Shown: piece after piece, positions 42,445 through 49,508 of the stretch
Layout: the number at the start of each line of letters is the position of its first letter
Numbering within the stretch: the stretch's first letter is position 1
Origin: Lysobacter_C sp966210725
Lineage (GTDB): Bacteria; Pseudomonadota; Gammaproteobacteria; Xanthomonadales; Xanthomonadaceae
Length of the DNA stretch: 63,915 nucleotides
Assembly (NCBI GenBank): GCA_966210725.1
Contig: CBIHLN010000005.1
Span: forward strand, 1 to 63,915
Reading direction: 5' to 3'
Translations under genes and position numbers: made by a program
The notes under the pieces: model-generated
Databases searched by the model: none
What the model was told of the DNA's origin: nothing
What the model saw: the letters and a program-made list of their open reading frames with translations, nothing else

Positions 42445-42496
42445 TCCACGTATGGGTTGGGCGCGTACGCACAGCAGGGCGGCGGGGAGGGGATGA

Positions 42497-43210
42497 ATGA
42501 ACAGGTTTTCTGACGGAGGTTTCGCCACCGTATCGCGCGTCCGCAGCGCGTTGCTGGCGGGCGTCCTGGCGGTGGTGGGGATGGCATCCGCGACGGCCGC
42601 GGGACTGGTCGTCGAGGTGCGCGCGCACGGCCAGCCCGTGGCAGGTGCCGTCGTCAGCCTCCACTCGGTGTCGGCACGTGCCGACGTACGGCCGGTTGCG
42701 GCGCGGATGGACCAGCGCGGCAGCCAGTTCGACCCCCGCGTGCTGGTGGTCCAGGCCGGCAGCGCCGTCGCGTTTCCCAACAGCGACAACATCCGCCATC
42801 ACGTGTATTCCTTTTCGGCGGCCAAGCGCTTCGAGCTGCCGCTCTACAGCGGGCAACCGGCGCGTCCTGTGGTGTTCGATACGCCCGGCGTGGTCACCCT
42901 GGGCTGCAACATCCATGACTGGATGGTCGGCCATATCCTGGTGCTGGACACGCCGTATACCGGCCGCACGGACGCGAGTGGCCGCGTCGAACTCGCCGCG
43001 CCGGCCGGTGCCTACAGCCTGCAGGTCTGGCACCCGCACCAGCGCCCCAACACCCCACCCCCACGCCAGGCGGTCGTCTTCGGATCCGCGACTGCGGCCG
43101 TGGACGTCGACCTGGATCTGCAGGCCCCGGCCGCCACCCCGCGCGCGCCTGCCGATCCCAAGTTGAGGGCATTGCAGGAAAAACTGCGGAGCCTCAAGCG
43201 TGACCCCTGA
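42497..43210 (+). CDS. Periplasmic cupredoxin-like protein (often named methylamine utilization protein)
   Basis: The 237-residue protein has a signal peptide (about 1-35), a carboxypeptidase-regulatory-like strand region (38-60) and a plastocyanin-like fold. Likely copper ligands are H101 or H102 (NIRHHVYSF), C137, H140 and M143 (GCNIHDWM). The C-terminus is a Pro/Ala-rich stretch and a short charged helix. A strong GGGGAGGGG ribosome site precedes the ATG. The methylamine name is inherited by similarity; no methylamine dehydrogenase genes are here. It overlaps the GGDEF-EAL gene by 11 bases and is the first gene of the four-gene unit. Confidence 0.85.
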   Translation: MNRFSDGGFATVSRVRSALLAGVLAVVGMASATAAGLVVEVRAHGQPVAGAVVSLHSVSARADVRPVAARMDQRGSQFDPRVLVVQAGSAVAFPNSDNIRHHVYSFSAAKRFELPLYSGQPARPVVFDTPGVVTLGCNIHDWMVGHILVLDTPYTGRTDASGRVELAAPAGAYSLQVWHPHQRPNTPPPRQAVVFGSATAAVDVDLDLQAPAATPRAPADPKLRALQEKLRSLKRDP

Positions 43211-45575
43211 GGCGGCGCCGCGCCGGGCCACCCTTCGGTTCCAGGCCAAGATCCTGCTGCTGCTGGCGGCCACGCTGCTGGCGACGCTGGTGGTCACCCT
43301 TGGCGTCGTCGAGTTGGCGGTGTCCAGCGCGGTAGACCGCCAGGTCGCGCGCGAGCTCGCCGTCGGCAGCCGCGTCTGGGAAAGCTTCCACGCCGCACGC
43401 CGGCAGCAGTTGGTCGATTCCGTCGCCGTGCTGGCCGACGACTTCGGTTTCAGGGCCGCGGCGGCGACGGCCGATGCCGGCACTGTGCAGTCCGCCCTCG
43501 ACAACCATGGCCAGCGCGTCGGCGCCGACATCGGCGTGCTGTTGACCGCAGACGGCGAGTGGCTGGCCGCCGCTTCCGGCACGGTGCTGGACGCCGAACG
43601 GGCGGCTGCGCCGCTGCGGCCCCTGCATCGTCTGGCCGAAGCCGAGGGGCGGGCAACGGGAACGGTCGTGCTGGACGGACGCCCGTACCTAGTGGCGATG
43701 GTGCCGGTCAACGCGCCCGTCACCATCGCCTGGGTCGCGATGGGCCGGGCCCTGGACGCGGCGTACCTGGAGGAGTTCCACACGTTGTCGGGTCTCCACG
43801 TCGCGCTGGCCCGCGGCGATGGGGATGCGCGTCGACTGCTTGTCAGCAGCCGGGCGCCCGGAGGCACGCTGCTGCGGCTGACGGACGGCAACGGCGCCCC
43901 GGAAGGGGGCCGGGTCGACGGCGGCGATGTGGTCGCACGGCGGGTGGCCATGCCCGGGGCCGGCGATGGCATGGAGGCGTGGTTGCTGGCGTCGCGCGAC
44001 GAGGTATTCGCGCCCTTCCGGAGGGTGCAGGAACAGATCATTGCCGTGTCGGTGCTGGCTGCGTTGTTGGCGCTCGCCGTCGCAGTCGCGATCGGGCGTG
44101 GCGTGAGCCGCCCGGTGGCGGAACTGGCGGAGGCGGCGCGCCGCATCGGCTCTGGCGACTACACGCGCGCGTTGCCGCCCATGGGTCGGGACGAGTTGGG
44201 CGAGCTGGCGAGCGCGTTCAACGGGATGCAGTCGGGCATCGCCGAGCGCGAGCAGCAGATCCTCCACCAGGCCCGCCATGACGGCCTGACCGACCTGCCC
44301 AACCGCACGCATGCGCTGTCGATGCTGGGCACTGCCATCACGCGCGCCGGGGGCTGCACGTCGTGCGCGGTGGTGCTGATCGACCTTGACCGCTTCAAGG
44401 AGATCAACGACACGCTGGGACACGGGTTCGGGGACCGGGTCCTCGTCCTGGCCGCGCAGCGCCTGAAGGACGCGCTCGCCGCCGGCGATCTGCTTGCGCG
44501 CCTGGGCGGCGACGAGTTCCTGGTGGTGATGGAAGGGGTCGACACCCCTGCCGCGCTGGAGCGCGCGGGTGTGCTGGCCGGCGCTCTGCGCGATCCGCTG
44601 CACCTGGGCGACACCCAGGTCAGCCTCGATGCGAGTATCGGCGTGGCGATGTACCCGGAGCACGGACGCGAGGCGGACATGCTGCTGCGGCGTGCCGACA
44701 TCGCCATGTACGACGCCAAGGACCTGCGGGGCGGCGTGGTGCTGTACCAGCCGGGGCGCGACGAGATCCACCTGCGCCAACTCACGTTGCTGGCGGATCT
44801 GCGGCCCGCCATCGCGCACGGCGAGCTGGACATGGTCTTCCAGCCCAAGATCGACCTGGCCACCGGCCAGGTCGCCCATGCCGAGGCCCTTGTGCGCTGG
44901 GCGCATCCGGAGCTGGGGAAGATCGGGCCGGACGAGTTCGTGCCGCTCGCCGAGCGCTCCGGCCTGATTCACGCCTTGACCCGGTTTGTGCTGGACCGGG
45001 GCCTGGGGCAACTGCGGGCCTGGTCGCAGGACGGCCTCGACATCGCGCTGGCCGTCAACATCTCGTCCATCGACCTGCTCGACGCGGCGTTCCCCGAGCA
45101 CGTGCTGTCGGCGCTGGCGCAGCATTCGGTGCCCGCCAATCGCCTGATCATCGAAATCACCGAGAGCACGCTGATGCGCGACCTGGAGTCGGCGGTCAAG
45201 GTGCTGCGGCGGCTGCGCGAGGCCGGCGTGCGGCTTTCGATCGACGACTTCGGTACCGGGCATTCGTCGCTGGCGCAGCTGCGTGGCCTGCCGGTGGACG
45301 AGATCAAGATCGACAAGAGCTTCGTAATGCGCCTGACCGAGGGCAGCGAGGACGCGGTGATCGTGCGTTCGGCCATCGAGATCGGCCACAACATGGGCCT
45401 GCGGGTCATCGCCGAGGGCGTGGAGACCGCGGACGGGCTGGCGGTGCTGCGCCGGCTGCACTGCGACATGGCCCAGGGCTTCCTTTTTTCGCCGCCGCTG
45501 CACCCGGACGCATTCGTGCAGTGGTGCCGGCACCATGCGGCGTCCGTCTCGGAGGTTGAATGCGGATCAGGATGA
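43200..45575 (+). CDS. Membrane GGDEF-EAL c-di-GMP enzyme with periplasmic sensor and HAMP
   Basis: The 791-residue protein has a membrane helix (17-38), a periplasmic region of about 240 residues, a second helix (279-298) and HAMP (about 299-352). A GGDEF domain follows with intact GGDEF (436-440); its I-site arginine is A427. The EAL domain has E562-A-L, E652, D682-D683, K703 and E739, the residues needed for phosphodiesterase activity. It could therefore make and break c-di-GMP in response to a periplasmic signal. The start is GTG at 43200 inside the cupredoxin gene, and the end overlaps the DUF3034 gene by 16 bases. Confidence 0.92.
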   Translation: MTPEAAPRRATLRFQAKILLLLAATLLATLVVTLGVVELAVSSAVDRQVARELAVGSRVWESFHAARRQQLVDSVAVLADDFGFRAAAATADAGTVQSALDNHGQRVGADIGVLLTADGEWLAAASGTVLDAERAAAPLRPLHRLAEAEGRATGTVVLDGRPYLVAMVPVNAPVTIAWVAMGRALDAAYLEEFHTLSGLHVALARGDGDARRLLVSSRAPGGTLLRLTDGNGAPEGGRVDGGDVVARRVAMPGAGDGMEAWLLASRDEVFAPFRRVQEQIIAVSVLAALLALAVAVAIGRGVSRPVAELAEAARRIGSGDYTRALPPMGRDELGELASAFNGMQSGIAEREQQILHQARHDGLTDLPNRTHALSMLGTAITRAGGCTSCAVVLIDLDRFKEINDTLGHGFGDRVLVLAAQRLKDALAAGDLLARLGGDEFLVVMEGVDTPAALERAGVLAGALRDPLHLGDTQVSLDASIGVAMYPEHGREADMLLRRADIAMYDAKDLRGGVVLYQPGRDEIHLRQLTLLADLRPAIAHGELDMVFQPKIDLATGQVAHAEALVRWAHPELGKIGPDEFVPLAERSGLIHALTRFVLDRGLGQLRAWSQDGLDIALAVNISSIDLLDAAFPEHVLSALAQHSVPANRLIIEITESTLMRDLESAVKVLRRLREAGVRLSIDDFGTGHSSLAQLRGLPVDEIKIDKSFVMRLTEGSEDAVIVRSAIEIGHNMGLRVIAEGVETADGLAVLRRLHCDMAQGFLFSPPLHPDAFVQWCRHHAASVSEVECGSG

Positions 45576-46435
45576 CGATGGTGGCGGCGGCGGGTCTGCT
45601 GGCTGCAATAGCTGCGACGGCGGCCACGGCGGCCGAACGCGACGGCCGGCTGCTGGCCACCGGCGGGGCCACCCAGTTCGAGGGCGCAGCGGGCGGTGGG
45701 CTGGTGCCCTGGGCGGTGATCGCCGGCTATGGCACGCGCGACCAGCATGCGGGCACCGTGTTTGCCACCCGGGTCGATACCGGCGATTACGCGCTCGACA
45801 GCGTCGGGGCGGCCTACGGGATCGGCAACCGGGTCGAGCTGTCGGTCGCGCGCCATCGCTTCGACCTGGGCACCTTGCAGCGCCAGCTGGCGCTGCCGGT
45901 GGATGCGTTCCGCCAGGACGTGGTCGGCGCCAAGCTGCGCCTGGGCGGCGACCTGGTCTACACCGCAATGCCGCAGGTCAGCATCGGCCTGCAGCACAAG
46001 CGGCATCGAGATTTCGACATCCCGTCGGCGATCGGCGCGCGCGACGACCGCGGCACCGACGTATACATCGCCGCCAGCAAGCTGTTCCTTGCCGGTGCGG
46101 GTGGCTACAACCTGCTGGTCAACGCCACGGTCCGGTCGACGCGGGCCAACCAGGCGGGGCTGCTCGGTTTCGGGGGCGACCGCCGGCAGGACCGCTCGCT
46201 GGTGCTGGAGGGTTCGGCGGCGGTGATGCCCAGCCCGCACTGGGCGATCGGCGTCGAGTACCGGCAGAAGCCCGACAACCTCGGCTTCGCGCGGGAGGAC
46301 GACTGGCAGGATGCGTTCGTGGCCTGGTTCCCGAACAAACACGTCGCCGTGGTGGCGGCCTATGCAGACCTCGGTTCCGTCGCGGGGCTGGATGACCAGC
46401 ACGGCGGCTACCTGTCGCTGCAACTCGGATATTGA
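45560..46435 (+). CDS. DUF3034 outer-membrane beta-barrel protein
   Basis: The 291-residue protein has a Sec signal peptide (about 1-25, cleaved near ATAAE). Alternating-strand sequence runs throughout, rich in Gly and aromatic residues, and ends LSLQLGY with a terminal aromatic, as outer-membrane barrels do. It resembles DUF3034. Function unknown. The ATG at 45560 lies inside the GGDEF-EAL gene, so translation is coupled. As the third gene of the unit it would place a barrel in the outer membrane beside the periplasmic cupredoxin and the globin lipoprotein. Confidence 0.8.
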   Translation: MRIRMTMVAAAGLLAAIAATAATAAERDGRLLATGGATQFEGAAGGGLVPWAVIAGYGTRDQHAGTVFATRVDTGDYALDSVGAAYGIGNRVELSVARHRFDLGTLQRQLALPVDAFRQDVVGAKLRLGGDLVYTAMPQVSIGLQHKRHRDFDIPSAIGARDDRGTDVYIAASKLFLAGAGGYNLLVNATVRSTRANQAGLLGFGGDRRQDRSLVLEGSAAVMPSPHWAIGVEYRQKPDNLGFAREDDWQDAFVAWFPNKHVAVVAAYADLGSVAGLDDQHGGYLSLQLGY

Positions 46436-46443
46436 GGGCGACC

Positions 46444-46881
46444 ATGACGACACCCCCCGGAATGCGGCGAATGTCGGCAGTGTTGGCTGCAGCACTGGCC
46501 CTGGTCGCGTGCGCCAGCGTGCCCGAGCGCTCCGTTTACGACGGTCTGGGCGGGCAGCCCGGCGTCGAGGCGCTGGTGGATGAGCTGCTGGTGCGCATCG
46601 TCGACGACGCGCGGATCAACCACTTCTTCGTGGACACCGACCTGGAGCGGTTCCGCGAAAAGCTCATCGAGCAGGTCTGTTTCGAGGCGGGCGGGCCGTG
46701 CGAGTACACCGGTGAATCGATGAAGGCCTCCCACGCGGGCCACGGGATCGACGAGCCGGCCTTCAACGCGCTGGTGGAGGTGCTGATCGACGCGATGGAC
46801 GCGCGCGGCATCCCGGTGCCGATCCAGAACCGCTTCCTGCGCCGGCTGGCGCCCATGCACGCCGACATCGTCGAGCGTTGA
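46444..46881 (+). CDS. Group 1 truncated hemoglobin, exported lipoprotein
   Basis: The 145-residue protein has a lipoprotein signal peptide with lipobox ALVAC (C23), followed by a complete group 1 truncated globin (about 30-145). YDGLGGQPGVEALVDELLVRI is the opening helix. The proximal heme histidine is H97 in YTGESMKASHAGHGI, and C79 and C86 flank a Gly-rich turn. Most truncated globins are cytoplasmic, so the export signal is unusual. A TTG at 46432 overlaps the DUF3034 stop; the ATG at 46444 is preferred. It is the last gene of the unit. Confidence 0.88.
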   Translation: MTTPPGMRRMSAVLAAALALVACASVPERSVYDGLGGQPGVEALVDELLVRIVDDARINHFFVDTDLERFREKLIEQVCFEAGGPCEYTGESMKASHAGHGIDEPAFNALVEVLIDAMDARGIPVPIQNRFLRRLAPMHADIVER

Positions 46882-46928
46882 GCCGGGTGTTGCCGGCCGC
46901 CCGCCTTGCCGCGGCAGTGGCGCGCCGC

Positions 46929-46934
46929 TAGGCT
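46929..46934 (+). promoter_or_regulatory. Candidate -10 element of tpiA
   Basis: TAGGCT followed by TTCGCG lies 26 bases before the tpiA ATG. Weak match. Confidence 0.35.
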
Positions 46935-46960
46935 TTCGCGATCTTTACGTGGGAGCCGTC

Positions 46961-47710
46961 ATGCGCCGCAGGATCGTCGCCGGTAACTGGAAACTTCACG
47001 GCACCCGTGCCTTCGCCTTCGAGCTGCTGGACGCCGTCGTGTCGGACACGGTGGACGGCGTGGAGCGGATCATCCTGCCGCCGCTGCCGTACCTGGGCGA
47101 ACTGGTCGAGCATTACGGCGAGCGCGGCCTGGCGTTCGGTGCGCAGGACGTGAGCGCGAACACCCAAGGCGCCTACACCGGCGAGGTGTCGGCGGCGATG
47201 CTGATGGACGTGGGCGCGCGCTACGGGCTGGTGGGCCATTCGGAGCGGCGCCAGTACCACGGCGAGACCAGCGAGCAGGTGGCGGCCAAGTTCTTCGCCG
47301 CGCGCGAGGCCGGGCTGACGCCGATCCTGTGCGTGGGCGAGACGCTCAGCCAGCGCGAGGACGGCCAGACCGAATGGCGCATCGAGAAGCAGCTGGCACC
47401 GATCCTGGAGCGGGGCGGGGCGGCGGCGCTGGATGGCGCGATCATTGCCTACGAGCCGGTCTGGGCGATCGGCACCGGCAAGACCGCCACCCCCGGGCAG
47501 GCGCAGGCCGTGCATGCATTCATCCGTGGCGAAATCGCCGCATACGATGCTAGAATCGCGGGCTCGCTGCCCATCCTGTACGGGGGTAGCGTGAAGCCCG
47601 ACAACGCGGCGGAGCTGTTCTCGCAGCCCGACGTCGACGGCGGGCTGGTCGGAGGCGCCTCGCTGGCCGCGGCCGACTTCAACGCCATCGCAACCGCGGC
47701 GGCGCCCTGA
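46961..47710 (+). CDS. tpiA: Triosephosphate isomerase
   Basis: TpiA interconverts dihydroxyacetone phosphate and glyceraldehyde-3-phosphate. The 249-residue TIM barrel has N9 and K11 (GNWKLHG), H93 (GHSERR), the catalytic E165 (AYEPVWAIGTGK), and the phosphate-binding YGGSV. The ATG at 46961 follows a GGGAG site; a GTG at 46949 is possible but gives no family-like sequence. Near the 3' end it contains a likely promoter for secG, marked by an unusual AGA arginine codon. Confidence 0.96.
   Translation: MRRRIVAGNWKLHGTRAFAFELLDAVVSDTVDGVERIILPPLPYLGELVEHYGERGLAFGAQDVSANTQGAYTGEVSAAMLMDVGARYGLVGHSERRQYHGETSEQVAAKFFAAREAGLTPILCVGETLSQREDGQTEWRIEKQLAPILERGGAAALDGAIIAYEPVWAIGTGKTATPGQAQAVHAFIRGEIAAYDARIAGSLPILYGGSVKPDNAAELFSQPDVDGGLVGGASLAAADFNAIATAAAP
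47551..47556 (+). promoter_or_regulatory. Internal promoter in tpiA, likely for secG
   Basis: TAGAAT followed by CGCGGGCTC matches the promoter core seen before other genes here. It spans the codons GCT-AGA-ATC of tpiA, and AGA appears unusual for this GC-rich sequence. It would start a secG transcript with a leader of about 195 bases. Confidence 0.45.
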
Positions 47711-47759
47711 CGCTTCCGGCGGGTCCGGTCGGCGTCCAACGCAACAAGAGTCTTTAGCG

Positions 47760-48182
47760 ATGCTGTTGTTCCTCAACGTCATCTATGTGCTGGTCGCGAT
47801 CTCCATGGTCGCGCTGATCCTGATGCAACGCGGCGCGGGAGCGCAGGCGGGCTCGGGCTTCGGCGGCGGTGCGTCGGCCACCGTGTTCGGCGCGCGTGGC
47901 GCGTCCAACTTCCTGTCCAAGGCCACCAAGTGGCTGGCGATCACGTTTTTCGGGATCAGCCTGTTCATGGCGTGGCAGGCCACGCACCGCGCCACCGGCG
48001 GCGATGCACCGGCGCAGGACCTCGGGCTGATGTCCGAGGTGCCCGCCGCGGCCGCGCCGGCCGCCGGCCAGGAGCAGGCGCCCGCCCAGGTGCCGGCCCA
48101 GCCGCAGGTCCCGCAGGCCGCGCCGGAGCAGGCGCCGGCCGAAGTGCCCGCCGCACCGGCCGAGGGCGGCGACACGCAGTAA
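47760..48182 (+). CDS. secG: Preprotein translocase subunit SecG
   Basis: SecG is a small inner-membrane partner of SecYE that aids SecA-driven export. The 140-residue protein has two membrane helices (about 3-23 and 58-76), separated by the conserved QRGAGAQAGSGFGGGASATVFGARG-type loop, seen here at about 24-50. A long Ala/Pro/Glu/Gln tail (about 95-140) follows and is typical of this family in xanthomonads. It follows tpiA by 49 bases and precedes tRNA-Leu, an arrangement shared with Pseudomonas. Confidence 0.94.
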   Translation: MLLFLNVIYVLVAISMVALILMQRGAGAQAGSGFGGGASATVFGARGASNFLSKATKWLAITFFGISLFMAWQATHRATGGDAPAQDLGLMSEVPAAAAPAAGQEQAPAQVPAQPQVPQAAPEQAPAEVPAAPAEGGDTQ

Positions 48183-48208
48183 CCGCCCACAGCGGCACCG
48201 CGTTACGC

Positions 48209-48214
48209 GATAAT
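48209..48214 (+). promoter_or_regulatory. Candidate promoter upstream of tRNA-Leu and nuo
   Basis: GATAAT followed by GCGAG lies 27 bases after secG and 117 bases before tRNA-Leu. No better promoter is visible between here and nuoA, so it may serve both. Confidence 0.35.
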
Positions 48215-48330
48215 GCGAGTTCTTGGCGCCCGGCACGGATCGCGGGGTGCGGATCAGCAATGATCGACGACACCGGTCGGCATGTACGGGGTCACGGCCA
48301 GGACGGCCTGCAACACAACTGGATGGCCAT

Positions 48331-48415
48331 GCCCAGGTGGCGGAATTGGTAGACGCACTACCTTGAGGTGGTAGCGGCTTAGGTCGTGGGGGTTCGAGTC
48401 CCCCCTTGGGCACCA
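48331..48415 (+). tRNA. tRNA-Leu (anticodon GAG)
   Basis: The 85-base gene includes its CCA. The acceptor GCCCAGG pairs with CTTGGGC (one G-U), and the D-loop region is GGCGGAATTGGTAGACGC, typical of class II tRNA-Leu. The anticodon loop TTGAGGT gives GAG, a long variable arm follows (GCGGCTTAGGTCGTG), and the T arm is GGTTCGAGTCC. It decodes CUC and CUU. It corresponds to leuU, which follows secG in E. coli. Confidence 0.96.
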
Positions 48416-48446
48416 TTCCAGTGGTGATGCACCAATCTGGCGGGAC

Positions 48447-48462
48447 CGGCTCTCCGGAGCCG
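48447..48462. other. Hairpin between tRNA-Leu and nuoA
   Basis: CGGCTC-TCCG-GAGCCG forms a 6-bp stem with a 4-base loop, 32 bases after the tRNA. There is no T tract, so it may define the 3' end of the tRNA precursor rather than terminate. The remainder of the 172-base gap shows no clear promoter. Confidence 0.35.
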
Positions 48463-48587
48463 CCCGCGTGGTACCGGCGGCCACCGCATTGCGCGGCCGT
48501 CACGCGCTTTGCGCGCACAGCGGCGCCCGGCGCCGAGCCAAGGCCGTGGTGACGCGGCCGTCGCCAAAGAGAAGCCGAGAGAGCACC

Positions 48588-48944
48588 GTGCTGGCCGAAT
48601 ACCTGCCGACCCTGTTGTTCCTGATCGTCGCCGGCGGCATCGGCGTGGCCCTGTTGATCGTGGGCAGCGTGCTCGGGCCCAGGCGCCCGACCGCGGAAAA
48701 GCTGGCGCCTTACGAGTGCGGCTTCGAAGCCTTCGAGGACGCGCGCATGCAGTTCGACGTGCGCTACTACCTCATCGCCATCCAGTTCATCATCTTCGAC
48801 CTGGAAATCATCTTCATCGTCCCCTGGGCCACCGTGTTCCGCGACCTCGGAATCATCGGGCTGGTCGAGATGGGCATCTTCGCCAGCATGCTCCTGCTGG
48901 GCTTCGTCTACGTCTGGAAGAAAGGGGCGCTGGAATGGGAGTGA
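48588..48944 (+). CDS. nuoA: NADH-quinone oxidoreductase subunit A
   Basis: NuoA is a small membrane subunit of respiratory complex I. The 118-residue protein has three membrane helices (about 6-28, 62-85, 90-110) and the conserved loop KLAPYECGFEAFEDAR, whose cysteine reports on the quinone-site conformation. The GTG at 48588 follows an AGAGAG-rich ribosome site. The start codon is GTG, as is common here. The end overlaps nuoB by 10 bases. First gene of the 14-gene operon. Confidence 0.95.
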   Translation: MLAEYLPTLLFLIVAGGIGVALLIVGSVLGPRRPTAEKLAPYECGFEAFEDARMQFDVRYYLIAIQFIIFDLEIIFIVPWATVFRDLGIIGLVEMGIFASMLLLGFVYVWKKGALEWE

Positions 48945-49507
48945 CCCGGACCATCTCCGGCCTGATGCACAACCCGCTGCCCGAAGGGCGGCTGGACGAC
49001 ATCCTGCGGCCGGAAGCCGACAACCCCGTGATGCAGCAGGGGTTCGTCACCACCAACCTCGACACGCTGTGGAACTGGGCGCGCACCGGCTCGATGTGGC
49101 CGATGACGTTCGGCCTGGCGTGCTGCGCGGTCGAGATGATGCACGCCGGCGCGTCGCGCCTGGACCTGGACCGCTACGGCGTCGTGTTCCGCCCGTCGCC
49201 CCGCCAGTCGGACGTGATGATCGTCGCCGGCACCCTGGTCAACAAGATGGCCCCGGCGCTGCGCAAGGTCTACGACCAGATGCCCGACCCCAAATGGGTG
49301 ATCTCGATGGGCAGCTGCGCCAACGGCGGCGGCTACTACCACTATTCGTACTCGGTGGTGCGCGGGTGCGACCGCGTGGTGCCGGTCGACGTTTACGTCC
49401 CGGGCTGCCCGCCCACGGCCGAGGCGCTCGTCTACGGCATCCTGCAACTGCAGAAAAAGATCCGCCGCGGCACCAATTTCGGCGACAGCAAGCAGGGCGT
49501 GCGCTGA
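48935..49507 (+). CDS. nuoB: NADH-quinone oxidoreductase subunit B
   Basis: NuoB holds cluster N2, which passes electrons to quinone. The 190-residue protein has the tandem cysteines in GLACCAVEMM, a third ligand in MGSCANGGGYYHYSY and the fourth in VPGCPPTAEAL. The start overlaps nuoA by 10 bases, which argues for translational coupling. nuoC follows after one base. NuoB faces the cytoplasm in the connecting Q module with NuoC, NuoD and NuoI. Confidence 0.96.
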   Translation: MGVTRTISGLMHNPLPEGRLDDILRPEADNPVMQQGFVTTNLDTLWNWARTGSMWPMTFGLACCAVEMMHAGASRLDLDRYGVVFRPSPRQSDVMIVAGTLVNKMAPALRKVYDQMPDPKWVISMGSCANGGGYYHYSYSVVRGCDRVVPVDVYVPGCPPTAEALVYGILQLQKKIRRGTNFGDSKQGVR

Positions 49508-49508
49508 C

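Noticed and set aside
41222..44146. 974-codon minus-strand open frame
   Set aside because: Antisense to the oxygenase, cupredoxin and GGDEF-EAL genes; Ser/Arg/Ala-rich without domains.
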